Source: Paulownia fortunei (taxonomy: Eukaryota > Streptophyta > Magnoliopsida > Lamiales > Paulowniaceae). From it: a stretch of 64,000 bases of DNA. The first letter of the stretch is position 1, and the number at the start of each line of letters is the position of its first letter. A model generated the notes under the pieces. The model saw only the letters and a program-made list of their open reading frames with translations, was not told where the DNA came from and did no database searches. The translations under genes were made by a program, and so were the position numbers. The stretch is taken from the NCBI GenBank assembly GCA_019321725.1, contig CM033115.1, positions 20,284,673 through 20,348,672 of the forward strand. The letters are read 5' to 3'. Shown one piece after another: positions 11,401 through 23,759 of this stretch.

Positions 11401-14010
11401 ATGCACTGATATTGTAGCATACCAGCATACCCTGCATTTTTCAATTTTTGTAGGTGGCAAGAATCTTGGAGATGTGTAGAAAGGGGTCTTTGGATCATTA
11501 AAATCAAACTTCAGAGGCTGAAAAAGGAACATGATCCACATTCAGCTTGAAATTCCAGACAGCCATCTAAGAAAAAGGTTCAGCAGTAAATTCCAAACCT
11601 GCTCTGTGAGGGCCAAGTTGGCATCAAAGAAAGATTTTATGGTTCCAATGTCCTCCCAGTAGTCACTAAATAGATATGCCTGATAAGATGATGCATCAAG
11701 AAATTCAGTAGCGCACACTGAATTGAAACCCAACTCAAGATAACCGTGAATCAGAACAATTTAAATAGGTTGTCCCGATCTCACCTGAACATTGTGATCC
11801 TTTACAGCTAAAGGAATGATTTCAGAGCCAAAGTCATTGCATGAAGGATACTTCCATCTCAGAAGGTTTAGTAAGACATCGGTTCTGAACACGTAAACAC
11901 CCATTGATGCAATGTAAGGAAATCTCATAGCCTCTTGATGAGGAAGTCCCAGAAGAGAGGTGTCGACTTGCTGCAGGACATCATCATATAGAGCGAAGAA
12001 TGGAGAAAGGAATTATAAATGAACGAGCAAAAACAACTTGGATATTTACAGGGTAAGCAGCCAACACTGAAACGCTTTAAAAGCCAAAATCAGTCACCAA
12101 TGTTGTGCACATCTTTAAAGTACAGAAAATTAGATTTGCTAGAGTAAACTAATTACCATTGCCTTCAGAGCAGAGCCCTTTGGTTTCTCAGCAAACTGAA
12201 TGATGCGCCCCATTTCATCAATTTTCATCAACCCATAGTCTGAGGCGTGTCTGCATTGCATGAACAAGAATTCAACACTTTCACAAATACGTGATGAAAA
12301 CAAATGAAAATAATAAAACTCTGATGCTAAAGACGTGAGAGAAATCTGATATTAATGGTCGATTCTCTTGAACATGGTTCTAAATATGAATGTGAATTCA
12401 TTAAACAAAGACTATTATGCAGCAGTCCCTGATCATGCTCCTGATTACTCAACAGAAATTGAGGACAAAATATCAATTCTTGAACATGCATGACCTTCAG
12501 TTTTTCAGTGCATGATTAATTCTTTGCCTTGAAGTGAATCAAACTTGAAAAGATGGATGAAACACATACCTATCATCCATGGGTACACAAGAAACTGTAA
12601 TGTCAGCATTTGTATCTATATGTTTCTGCAAGCACAATATCCAGCAATATAATGTATTAAAAACATAGTACAACTTTAAAATGCTACATACATCCAATAA
12701 GTCACCAAAGTACCTGAACAAAGTCCATGTAGTCCATTCGGTAAAGATGATCCCCAGACAAAATTAGAATGTGCTCAACATTTTTGTGTTTGGCATCCTA
12801 CACATATGTTAAGATCCACCAAATTAATCCTATTCTCAACAGGTTCCTAAAGAATATTTCAAACACGCACCTCAAAAACCCATATAAATTGTCGAACAGC
12901 ATCTGCTGTTCCTTGAAACCACCTCTTCCCTGCCTCCCCTGGTGTCTGAGTGGCAGCCAGAACCTGTTTCCAACATATATTTTGCTTTTAAGGTATGAAG
13001 AAAAGTTTGAGGTGTCCAAACAAGGGAATACAACAACTGAGGCTTTCAGCTCAGTTGAAGTATTGATCCATTGTAAAATGAATGAAAACCTCTAAGAAAC
13101 TCAATCTCATGAGTTAAAAGCAGCTATAAACTTAAACTAATTATTGTCTCTCGGCTCCTAGTCAAACTATACATCTCACCTCCACAAATCCATCCCCAAA
13201 ATTCACGCCATTCCCAACATTATACGTCCGAGCAAGGTGTCGGTTGAGGGAGAAGGAATTGAACTGAGTTAAAATAAAAACTTTTCGTATCCCACTGTTG
13301 ATGCAGTTACTCATAGGTACATCAATCAGCCGATAACAACCCCCAATTGGAACCTGCAGAGAAAACGATATCATTATGCCATGAGAGCGTTAATTGCTCC
13401 ACCAAATCATTGTTCAATACCATATATGTAATCATAATACGGCGGTGAAGATGACATCCAATGGTAAAGCCATTTCCTTTAACCTCTAAGACCAAGAAAA
13501 ACACCACATACAAAAACTCAGTCAGTAAGCAAGTTAAATAGTAGTACAAATCTTCTCTTACAGCTGGTTTAGCTCTTCTGCTGGTAAGAGGAAAGAGGCG
13601 AGTCCCTGCACCTCCACCCAGAATTATTGAGGCTACAGTTTTAGGATCTGCTTTTGCATTCTCTTCAAAAAATAACGATGGTTCTAATGCCTGAAATCAA
13701 TATTCAAAAGCATACTTCATATAAACAACACCCACAAAACATTCTAAGTAGAAAGGTGACTCAGTTCAGGAGTACAACTTACTGCCATTTCTTTGTTAAT
13801 ATCACGCGTGAGAACAGAGAATGCAACTCCAGGCTTAAATTTTCTGGGCCTTTTTTCACTAAGGTTATTCCAGATCTGTGTCCCAATAGCAATGTTCTTT
13901 AAACTCCCTTTAACACTATAGCCCCAAAATCCATTATCTCCCTTGCTTAAACCTCCATTGATTTGTAACGGTAGCACCTTAGCTTTCATGGTGGGACAAC
14001 AGGAATCCAT
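8428..14010 (-). CDS. AGPL: ADP-glucose pyrophosphorylase large subunit, plastid
   Basis: Fourteen coding exons on the minus strand: 14010-13783, 13690-13562, 13353-13180, 12963-12871, 12797-12714, 12625-12570, 12250-12157, 11970-11785, 11679-11599, 11517-11431, 11356-11252, 9022-8916, 8737-8677 and 8529-8428. All phases close and give about 528 aa. The enzyme makes ADP-glucose from glucose-1-phosphate and ATP in plastids, the committed step of starch synthesis, as a heterotetramer with small subunits. Residues 1-76 look like a Ser/Lys-rich plastid transit peptide. The nucleotide loop is [12 protein letters not shown] (about 101-112), the catalytic-type Asp lies in [10 protein letters not shown] (Asp224), and the family C-terminus [10 protein letters not shown] is intact. 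Large-subunit identity comes from [15 protein letters not shown] and [11 protein letters not shown]. At the two positions where the potato large subunit has Lys and Thr, this protein has Arg107 and Lys117, as in catalytic subunits and APL1/APL2-type large subunits. Intron 11, between 9022 and 11252, is 2.2 kb; the others are short. Confidence 0.96.
9794..9911. repeat. 54-bp tandem repeat inside AGPase intron
   Basis: The unit beginning TCAATCATTTGAAAC starts at 9794, recurs at 9848 and starts again, partly, at 9902, a regular 54-bp period. Copies differ at only a few bases. Because 54 is a multiple of three, one plus-strand frame reads through as an 18-residue peptide repeat, but the location inside an AGPase intron and the lack of other coding signal make translation unlikely. 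Confidence 0.85.
10580..10661. repeat. 41-bp imperfect tandem duplication in AGPase intron
   Basis: GGATTTAAGG at 10580 and GGATTTGAGG at 10621 start two similar 41-bp units that share GAGAAATSTATGTTCGTG. Both lie in the same 2.2-kb AGPase intron as the 54-bp repeat. Confidence 0.7.
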
Positions 14011-14550
14011 TTCTATGTAAAATCCTACAATAGTTCACCAAATGACCGTGAATTTACTTGAAACCAATGAAAATGGAATTTGAGGAACTTTACTACACAC
14101 GGCCTAGAAGTCGAAAAGAAAAACTACTTTTTGCTAAAGATCCCAGATTCTAAAATGAAGTACCCAAGAAAAGCTTGAATCTTGAAGAAAAAAAAAGCTG
14201 AAAGGATGAACACAGTGCACTATAACCAACTCAAAATTTCCTTCTAAAGCATTAAAAAACAACCAAAGCCAAGATCAAGAAACACTTACTTTATTCAGAA
14301 TCAACAACTGCAGACTTCAAGAAAGATCAGAAAATCTTAGAAAGCAAAAACCTTGTAAGGCTTTTATTCAAGAAGAACCCATATTCATACAACTGATGAA
14401 AATCTGTAATATTGTTTTAATGCATGTGAAGATCAAGAAAGAGAGGAAGAAAGGGCGTGAAAAACGTGATGGTTATAGAGAAATAAAGACTGGATTAGTT
14501 CGGTCTTTGGTGGCTTGTGAATCTAACGAGAATCAGCCCAAAATTGGTGT

Positions 14551-14560
14551 GTTTTTATAG
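14551..14560 (-). promoter_or_regulatory. TATA box of the AGPase large-subunit gene
   Basis: On the minus strand the sequence reads CTATAAAAAC, about 540 bp upstream of the ATG at 14010. The leader probably contains an intron: a donor AAGTAAGT lies near 14284-14290 and an acceptor TATTGTAG just upstream of the ATG (about 14024-14031), so the spliced leader would be roughly 250-300 nt. Confidence 0.55.
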
Positions 14561-15801
14561 CGCAAACTGCAGAAAGTATAATTCCATAAAAGGTATGTTA
14601 AAGATCCTTTTTCTTTTAAAAAAGAAAAAAATCAATTCAGGCAATGCAAGGAATGAAGTCTGCTAGTGTCAGAGGGTGATGTGGAGTCATTTGTGGGGTT
14701 GGGTCCTATGTTTGCTTAGGAAGTTCAAGCCCTGAAGATCCACCACGTTTCTTGTTATTTTACTTGTAATTGGTTGACTACAAGATTTTATTCCAAGTAC
14801 AATATCTTATTAAACAATATAGTTTCTCATATGTTGTTTACAAAGGAAAATCGGAATATAATCCAAATTTGGTTGAACTGAAATATGTTATTTTTGATTG
14901 TAAAATTGATTAAAAGATTCCATAAACAAATTTTTAACTCTTGAATCATTAAACAATTACTTTTAGTCTTCGTAATTATTTTTCGTTCACAACAAGATCA
15001 TATTATTTATTTAACCAAAAAGGAGTTTATTACAAGGAACTGATATAAGTCTAGTTACAACATTTCTTAAGCCATATTTCAAAATATAGACCAAAAAATT
15101 GTTAAGTGTTAATAATTTTATTTGAGAATAATCGATCTCTAGTCTATTCAAATTACAAAGATTGTGACTGATTCCATTAAAACTAATTATTTTCTTCTAT
15201 TGACAAGATAGTGGGAGTAATGCTTTTTAATATTCAGTTCAGCAATTGGGCATCTTGATATAATAGCAGAAGAATTAACTTTTGCTGTATAGGAACACAT
15301 TATTTAGATTGATGAAGACACCTCTCTTCAAAATCTCGACTTAAGTGGTCCCTTCTCCCTTGGTGTTATCAAACGGATTTTCCTCAAAGTTTAAATATTG
15401 GTTTTTTAATATTTGTAATTTATAAATATTTGCAAATTAATTTTTCTAAAATAATGAATTGTTTTCATATATATTAGATTAGGAGTCTTTTGCTTTTTTT
15501 CAATACAAGTTTTTTTTGAGAATTTTTGAATTAATAATAATAAAGCTAAGGTGTTTGAAAAAACATTAAGGGAGATAGATGGCAAATGTCCAAAATTGAA
15601 GAAAAAATGGGGAATGCAAACAACCTTCTTATAACATATTGGCCGTATTTGTACGAGGTGGGTGTTTGTCGTTTTCCTTTCTATATTTTGATTCAGGTTA
15701 TCAATTGTATTTCAATTAGTATTGACGATTTTATATTAGATCTTCAGTGCAAAAAATATCTCTACCCTATTCTCTCATCCCTCCTCAAAGAACCAACAAA
15801 A
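14561..15801. other. Divergent promoter spacer AGPL / RPL31
   Basis: About 1.2 kb separates the AGPase TATA box from the L31 start codon. It is AT-rich, with no coding exon or repeat family recognised. It should carry the promoters of both genes, which are transcribed away from each other. Confidence 0.5.
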
Positions 15802-16309
15802 ATGGTGCTCGGTCTATCCAGCACATTCCTCCACAAGAACCTCCCCACTCCTTCGCTTTCCCTCAAAACCAAGGTAAATTACCAGAAGTATACAAATATA
15901 ATAAACCCATTTTGCAAACCATTTTTGGCTTCCTCTTACACAGTTTCAGTATTTTTTTATTTTTTTTTGGAATTCACAGGTGAGGGGAGAGGTGGGCAGT
16001 AATCGGATGCGATGGAGCTGCAGGAAGAAGGACATAAACCCTGAGTTCCATGAAGACGCGAAGGTGTACTGCAATGGTGAGCTGGTGATGACTACAGGTG
16101 GAACCAAGAAAGAGTATGTGGTTGATGTGTGGTCCGGCAACCATCCCTTTTACCTCGGCAGCCGCTCACAGCTTCTCGTAGATGCTGATCAGGTCGAAAA
16201 ATTCCGCAAGAAGTTTAGTGGGCTGTCTAAAATCATGGAAATACCTGTGCTTAAAGGAGAGATTGTGCTTCCTCCCATGAGAAAGTCTGGAAAAGGCAAA
16301 AAGAAGTAG
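15802..16309 (+). CDS. RPL31: Chloroplast 50S ribosomal protein L31 (bL31c)
   Basis: Two exons, 15802-15873 and 15980-16309, joined by a 106-bp GT-AG intron in phase 0, give 133 aa. The first exon (24 aa, MVLGLSSTFLHKN...) is Ser/Leu-rich and starts the plastid transit peptide. The mature part contains the bL31 signature CRKKDINPEFHEDAKVYCNG, then TTGGTKKEYVVDVWSG and NHPFYLGS, and a basic C-terminal tail (KSGKGKKK). The zinc-binding Cys set of many bacterial L31 proteins is mostly absent, as in other plastid L31 proteins. It is a structural component of the plastid ribosome large subunit, so it serves translation of chloroplast-encoded proteins. The ATG was chosen because it is in a good context (AAAATGGTG) and yields the expected short targeting exon. 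Confidence 0.95.
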
Positions 16310-18478
16310 TCTCAAGATTGTAATTTTGATTCTTTTTTTTGGTTGAAATTGTTAAAAGTTTTGTTTCTGGGTACGAAATGCAACGGTTGGTGAATTGCTA
16401 ACTTGGATTGTTTCATTGTAATGGAATGTGGGGTTCTGTTCTTTTCCTTTGCGAGTTTTGATTGATTTTGCTGCTTGGAGTGCTCATATGAAGCGTTTTG
16501 GTTCAATGCTAGATAATTTCTGGAAATTAAATTTTATTGATTTACATTGTTTTGGAACTAAATTCTTTTTCTTATTGAAAATTACTTGGTGTATTATTTG
16601 AAAAGTTGCTTTGAGTACTAATAATGTTTTATGTTTATCAGTGTTGTTGGAGGAAGTTGAAGTCTTAGTGGTGTGCAGAAATTGGATGCTGTGATCTGCT
16701 AGTTCTGGAAAGATAAGAATTTCTCTTGGCTTTGATTTTTCACCTGTAATATGTGTTTATAATTCACAAATTATGACGCTTTTTCATTGATGTTTATAAT
16801 ATGTGTTTATTACTTACTCTCATTGATGTCTTTTCATTTTGGGAAAGTGCCATCATAGGTGTTCTATTTAGCTCAATGGGTGAATTTGTTTGATAAATTT
16901 GACGAGAAACATCGATTAATGTTTTCACTATCTTAGATTTTCAGTGGTGACTGAATGCAGGATAGAATCTCCTAATTTTATTTTGGTTTCATCTATGTCT
17001 TATACCTGTATCCACTCATTTTAGAATTTCCTTGTCTCCAAAGCCTTGTCAGGTTTTGGTAATGAATTTGACACCAGCTGTTGGAGTTTTAGTTCTTCCA
17101 GAACATTCTTCATGCGAACAGGCTTTAAAACGAATAAGGTCAGGCTCAGGTTCAAGCTAAAATCTTCCACAATCAGCATGCAATTGTAAATCTTGAGACT
17201 GATTTTGTTTTTGTTTATTCTTATTTTATAAAGCATATGGCATGAGGCTGGAGTGCAAAGCCATGAAGGGTAATGATGTAGACTTCAGTTTAATTGGGTG
17301 AAGAAAATGTCTACAATCTTAGGAATCATTAACTATCAAATCTAAGTTTTATTTATATCTTGGAATTGATTTGCGAGATGTAATAGTTGGCCATTATCCA
17401 GGAATGATAAATAGAAATGTAGAAATCTTCAAAAATAAATCAATCATTTAGAGTGCCATTTTGTTTCCCATTTTCTGGGTCACCAGGACTTCAAATGTAG
17501 TCTATTGCGTTATTGTTTATACGCTCAACCTCTGGAAGCACTGCAGAAAAGTTGGGTCAGTGGTTTTGTACTATTTTCTTATGCTGTAGCATGAGTAGAT
17601 GCAAATCTCACCATGCAAGTATACATTATCCTTGGTTGACACTAAATAAACATGAAAATCCTGGAAATGGACAGGCAAGTTAATCAGTAGCAGTCTATCT
17701 GATTTCTGAGCCCGATATCAATTGCTGGAATACCTTTAAGATCCTGGCTTGTGCTGTGTCTGTGCCACATGACATTGAATATATTTTCAGGGCATCTAAA
17801 TTCCATAATTTGAGGTAATTGTCCTTTTTGATAGGAAGGGAATAATACCCGGAAGCAAATGCCCTTATTTTATTTATCCTAGAATTATCAAGAATTATGG
17901 TTACAATTTTTGGCAAGGTGTGTATTCTGTACAGTACCGAACAATATTCTCTATGCTTCTTTGTTGACGAACTTGATTCCATTAACATCATACTTTGGTT
18001 TTTCTTTCTGCTTTTCATTTTCTGCAGATACCTTATAAAGGCCAATGACAGTAGCCCACAAGTTTCAAGTATCACAAGGTAAGATAATACCTTCCTGCAT
18101 AGGCTGCATTGCCCTCTTGGAATGATTTTATGGAGAAAAACACTTGTTTCCAAATCTTGACAGTCTGTAGGTTATATTTGGAACTTGTGATTTTCTGTCA
18201 AATAGTCGAGTTTTGAAAAAAAAAAAAAAAAAAAAAAAAGGGCTTTTAACAGTTTGAAATTTGGCCCCTCTTCAGCATATGCTGCTAATTTGGAGGTATG
18301 ATGACATAAATCCAGGCTACAATAAGAGCTTAAAGAATTGCTCTATAATGCGAACTCAGTGAGAAACACTGAGTCTTCTTATTAATAGGTAGCTGCATGA
18401 ATTTCCTCTCACACTCGAAAAGTAGACAGTGTTCACAAGAATTTAGTGCTACATGTATGATCAAGCAGCTTCTTATTT

Positions 18479-18480
<2 letters not shown>
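16310..18480. other. Spacer after RPL31; no gene recognised
   Basis: The first few hundred bases are the L31 3' UTR. The rest is AT-rich. Some short open frames exist on both strands (for example 17695-18153 on the minus strand), but none resembles a known family or has convincing flanking splice signals. A run of about 22 A sits near 18218-18239. Confidence 0.4.

Positions 18481-18482
<2 letters not shown>

Positions 18483-18537
<55 letters not shown>
18483..18537. repeat. (AC)20-(AT)n compound microsatellite
   Basis: An uninterrupted AC run at 18483-18522 is followed by AT repeats to about 18537. It lies about 40 bp beyond the defensin stop codon, so it is in or just after that gene's 3' UTR. 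Confidence 0.95.
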
Positions 18538-18576
18538 AGCACTATTTTTATGCTATATATTAAGTAGTAGTACTAT

Positions 18577-18992
18577 TTAACAGTTGAAATAGCAAAAACA
18601 TGCAAATCCTGGAAAATCTGCGTGACAAGCACCATGACTAGCATGCTCCCAATTCCTGCACTGGTTATCGCAGTTGCTGGAGATGCCGCAGAACCCTGCC
18701 CATGTCTTACTACGCCTTTCACAAAGCCCGGATTCTACCAGCATTAGTTCTGCATAAAAAAATAAAAAATAAAAAAAAAAAGTGGGAAAAAGGACAAAAA
18801 AGAAGAAGAAGGGTTTAGTTCATTCAGGATACGTATATAATTAAACATTTTCTCAACCATAAATTGTAAAAGTGAATGTAAGCATCACTTGTTTACAGAA
18901 GATTTTCGAACCCTACCATTATTAAGTATGAGGAAGAGAATGAAGAGGTGTAGCACGATGAATAAAAGCCAATGCACAAGTGATGCAGCCAT
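18577..18992 (-). CDS. Plant defensin (gamma-thionin), secreted Cys-rich peptide
   Basis: Two minus-strand exons, 18992-18917 and 18749-18577, are joined across a 167-bp GT-AG intron in phase 1, giving a precursor of 82 aa. Exon 1 encodes a strongly hydrophobic signal peptide ([17 protein letters not shown]...). Exon 2 encodes a mature peptide with eight Cys in the defensin pattern, including the C-x(3)-C (CDNQC) and C-x-C (CFC) motifs and a final Cys just before the stop. The intron position, splitting the signal peptide from the mature domain, is the standard plant defensin arrangement. Family knowledge: such peptides are secreted, folded by four disulfides, and commonly antifungal or linked to defence; some have developmental or enzyme-inhibitor roles. 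Nothing in the sequence tells which applies here. The signal region ends in LILNNE, with the mature part likely starting near the Leu-Cys of exon 2. No break is seen. Confidence 0.9.
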
Positions 18993-21900
18993 TTGTAGCA
19001 TGTATTTATGTTGTGTTTGTCTTCTGAAGCTGTGGGAAGGGTTTTAAAGTTGTGTTTTCTTTATGTTATTCATTGTAGTGTATATTTTGTGTAGAGAAAG
19101 AGACGACAGATCAACCTGGAAAAACAAAGTTTTCCCTTATCCTAAATGTGATAAACATCAAAACCTTTCAATAATTTCTATGTTCCTACAACCCATTCAA
19201 ACCGAGTGATTCTAGACCGAGCTTACGTCTAGACCGAGTTGTCAGCCGACCTGATTGGGCGTTGGCAGGGTCCGGGTCTAGCATGCGCTGCTGCACAGGC
19301 CTAATTTCTGTTTCATCCAACCCACTCTCGGTACCCCTTTGCATCCATTTTACACAAATAAATAACTAAGATGTTATTTGAATTTGCAAATTTGAAATTA
19401 AAAATTTTAAATTTATAATAATATTAATTTATTTGGATAATATTATAATATAATAGATTTCAAATCTTTGAATTTCTATTTTAGATTATTTTTTGAGTTA
19501 TTTGAAATAGATTTCAAATCATTTTATATGAAATCATTTAAAATCATTCGTATCAAATCTTTCCATCAAATCAAAATACAACCTAAATTAGTCACATCCA
19601 AATGTGACTGCTATATAATTTTCTAATTCAAAATCTATTAAATTAGTTTCATGTATGAATAATTCTGTGACAAGAAGCTTTATCCATGTGAAGGCAAAAA
19701 TTAAAAAATTCTCGTTTAAAAGTTTAAGTTAGGGATAAGAGAAATTTAAAGTAAGTAATATTTAATACGCTAACATGTCCTTTTGCAGACGATACTTTTT
19801 TCATAAATGGATTGAACTCTAAAGCTCCATTTGGATATGCGTAAAAAATTAAAAATTTTAAATTTATAATAATAAATTTATTAAATTTATTATAATAAAT
19901 TTATTATACAATAAATTTTAAATTATTAATTTTTTATTTTGAACAACTTTTTAAATCAATTATGATGTAGATCTAACTATGGACCGTATCGAAATCGAAA
20001 CCAACTCGTGTCCTGAGTTGACGGGTTCAATCCGTAATCGGCCATTAGAATCAAGGGCCAATTAAGGGTTGGGAAAACCTAATGCATGGATCCTTCGGCT
20101 TAGACCTGACTTTTCAGCAATTTTTTTTTAAATGTGGTTGCCAAATTGATTAATTGTTTTGTAAATAATCAATGCTAAATTTAATTAATGATTAAATAGT
20201 TAATTAATTTATAATTAAATTATATTAATTAAAGTTATTCCTAAAAACATTAATTAAGTTAATAATATTTAACAACAATTAATTAAGTGTTAATTAATTT
20301 TAGTTAACAATATATTTTTTTTAAATTTAAATTAATTTATTTTCATTAATTTCAAAAATTATTTTTAAAATTTTAAATTCAAATTTAAATCCCTTTTTTG
20401 TTTTTAAAAAATTATAATTTTGTATAATTAAATTTTAGTTAACAAATAATAAATTTTCAAAACATAACTTAAAAATTATAAATAAAAAAACACACTCTCA
20501 CACACAAGGGTCGGAACAAGCACGGATTTAACGGTTAACCGGGGCAAAATCGAAACTATGGACGGAATTCCTGATGACCTGTGGAACCAGAACTGTCGAT
20601 TTCCAACCCATGGTCAGGTCCATTATGATGAATTTTAAATTCATTTTATATAAAATTATTTAACTTTTTTTCTTTAAATACTCTCTTCAAATCTAAATGT
20701 TTTTATCTAAAATCATACTAAATGAGCACCTGAGCACCTCATTTAAAAACTTAATTGTTAGAGAATGTAAACATTTACTACTAAAACTAATGAAATAGGA
20801 ATCACGTAGTGAAATATAAAGGTTTACCTTTATCATGTGTATTTAATTTGTGTTAGCCTTTTTCATTTGAGTGCTTTACTTAACTGAGGATCTGGAATTG
20901 TACTTGATTCAAGGATAATCTAGTTTATTCACTCCCAATCATTGGATCCTTCATATTACTTGAAACATTTAAAAAAGTACATTTACTTAAAAAAGTTTCC
21001 AAGTCATGATCTTAAATTATGCTATATATATATATATATACATGGAGCCCTTTATCCATTTCTACAAAACTAAGCATACCTTCTAATTTATTCCCTTGTT
21101 TGGCACCTGGACCCTTTACCCTGTAGTTTGTATCAAAAAAGATATCCACATTTTATGGTTTTATTTTATCAATTTTCTTTTGATTTCATTCACAATACTC
21201 AAGAGAGGCAATATTGTGTTATAATGAGAATATTGACTAATTTTTCAATAATTTCATCTTATGACTAACGAGATCGTAAATATAATTTATTTAACAAGAA
21301 CTATTCTGTCTCGTCTAAGACATATAGTGTATGGTCTCAATATTCTTGAAGCCAGAATCTTAATTTATTTCAAAATCTCTCTTGCAATTGTGTTTTTGAG
21401 AATTTTCAATTTGTTGCTCTGACTGTTGGCTTACTTCTAGTGGTCCTCAAATTTTTTAATCAAGCGACCCTTTTATTTCTTTGCTAGAGGAAAGGTTTCA
21501 TTAATTCTCCACATCAAGTAGCACGATGTCCCGTTCCATATGAAATAAAAATTGAAAAAAGTGAATAAACTATAAGCACGAGTCGAAAGAATTTACCTAC
21601 ATTCATTGAATATTTCTTTTCAATAAATTATTCATAATCTAATTTAATCATATTTTTAATAAATTTGGAGAAAAATTTTCAGCTTGACAAGTAAATCATC
21701 AAGCAAAAAGTTAGAAGCATTATTTCAGCTGGGAATATTAGAAAAAGTTTTTTTCACTACCTACAAACAGAATATTGTTCTACGACTTTTTATTAGAAAA
21801 AAGAGGTGAAACAACATGAAAGCAAAATGTGGGGCGATATTTCAGTTTCTTAGCAGCAAAGGATCATTCAGAAAAATCTTATGAAGACAGTAATCTGATA

Positions 21901-23728
21901 TTATCTATTGGCTAATAATTATGGAAAATTGATACAAATGTGATCATTTTCATATATGTATATATATACACACACATTTAAATATCAATGATCGTTACTT
22001 TCATTAGTGAGTGAAACGAGTGTGTTTTAATTTGATTTTATATAGACAACAATACGAATTCTTCAAAATTCTTGAGGAAATTGATGTAGAAGAGTTATTT
22101 TCTATTCATTTAAAGTGTATTTTGCAAATTTATGTTGTAATAATCTATTGAAAATGCATCCCTAGAGATAAAAAGAGAGAGATGCATGTAATTTGTACAC
22201 CATGTGATACAAGATAAGTATGCATCAGCCGAGAAGGTCAAATTTTGAAACTGAGGAGAGGCCTACCCTTTTGCTTTTTCATTAATATTTTTCTCACTTT
22301 CACCATGAGGTGTCAAGGAAAAGAGAGACCCTTGATGCCCTTTACTACTGTTTTTCAGTAGTTTGTTTTATTTTTTATTTGAAATTATTAAGGATATGGT
22401 TTTGTTTTGGCTGATCGAGTATCCTAAGGTGTCGTAATTCGTAGAAAAAACTTTGTTTGGGTATTCAATGTTGTACAAATTGAATCTTTTAGGATTGTTG
22501 TCTTTAAACGACAAAGTTATTTTGATTGCGATTCATTGGATTCAACCAAACTTAATTTTCATTTGAATTTCTCTCGTTTTTTTGTGTGTGTAGGGGTCCA
22601 AATAATTATAATTTGAATAGAGAAGGATTCAGCAATTTTGCTTTGCATAATTCCAGATTTTATAGGCTTCCTTCTATATAAACCAAATACTAACTGCAAA
22701 AAGAGTCTCCTACAGACAATTATGTGCTTTTTTAAGATTGTGCTTTAACATCAAGGTTAAAATTGATCTCAGAAGCTCTGTACCTAGCTAACACAAAATT
22801 TCAAAATGGTCCTCTTTGGGACAATTTATCTAAACTTTTTGGGGTTCTTTTTGAATTCTCAAGCCCACTTTAGTAAGTAGACCCAAGTTGTTATCACTGG
22901 CCTTTCCAAAATTTAAAGTTTAAACAATTAAACCCCTTTCAGACTTTTTCTTACAAACAATGTCCCAAATAACCCAAATTATAAATTGAACAAAATGAGC
23001 AAAAATTCAAAAATAATTAAATCAGAGGGAAAATTGAGACTCTCTTTGAAAAAAATTAACTCTTAAAATATATGAATAAATAGCTACAGAGTACCAATTT
23101 ATTCCTTCAAATAGTTTCGGTACAGTAGGTACATGGGAACACCCCCTTTGACGGGGCAAGTGAGTTAATACCCCCAACAAACACACCCCACCATCAAAAA
23201 AGTGGCACGTGATTTGAGCGTGTTGATGTGAAATTTGGCTCAGCCACACCAGTTCACGATCTAAAAGCTTTAGCTCACTTTTTCTTTTCTTTTTTTTTTT
23301 CAAAGGAAAAATTATGACATTCTCATGCAAATAATAATACTTTGCTTCTTTTTTTTCTTCTGTAATGAAATGAATTGTCTTAGTGACTGATTGCGACACT
23401 ATTATATTTAGGCATGATTCATAAATAATTGACGTAAAAGTTTCACCAACTGAAATTTCTGAAACGAAAACATGTTTGCTAGTATCTTGAATACCTATAT
23501 ATTTAGTGATCATTATGGTAATAATATCATACTGCCAAAATAATTTCACTGCACAAAAGAGTTACATATAAGACTAGCTGTTTTTTTTTTTTTTCCATTG
23601 TTGTTTCGGTAACGAGAGACACGAATGAAATTGATGGATTGGAATTCAAAAAGTATTACATTATGAAAATTCTTTCCAATTAAATATTTTTTTTTTTGTA
23701 ATGACTAAAATACAACTTAACTATATCA

Positions 23729-23759
<31 letters not shown>

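Noticed and set aside
15586..16002. 138-codon plus-strand open frame overlapping RPL31 exon 1
   Set aside because: It includes the L31 first exon and intron by chance; only the spliced L31 frame matches a known protein.
17695..18153. 152-codon minus-strand open frame upstream of the defensin
   Set aside because: No recognisable domain, AT-rich codon use like the spacer, and no convincing exon partners.
23022..23549. 175-codon minus-strand open frame in the 19-25 kb spacer
   Set aside because: Contains low-complexity Lys runs from a poly-T tract and no family resemblance; likely chance.
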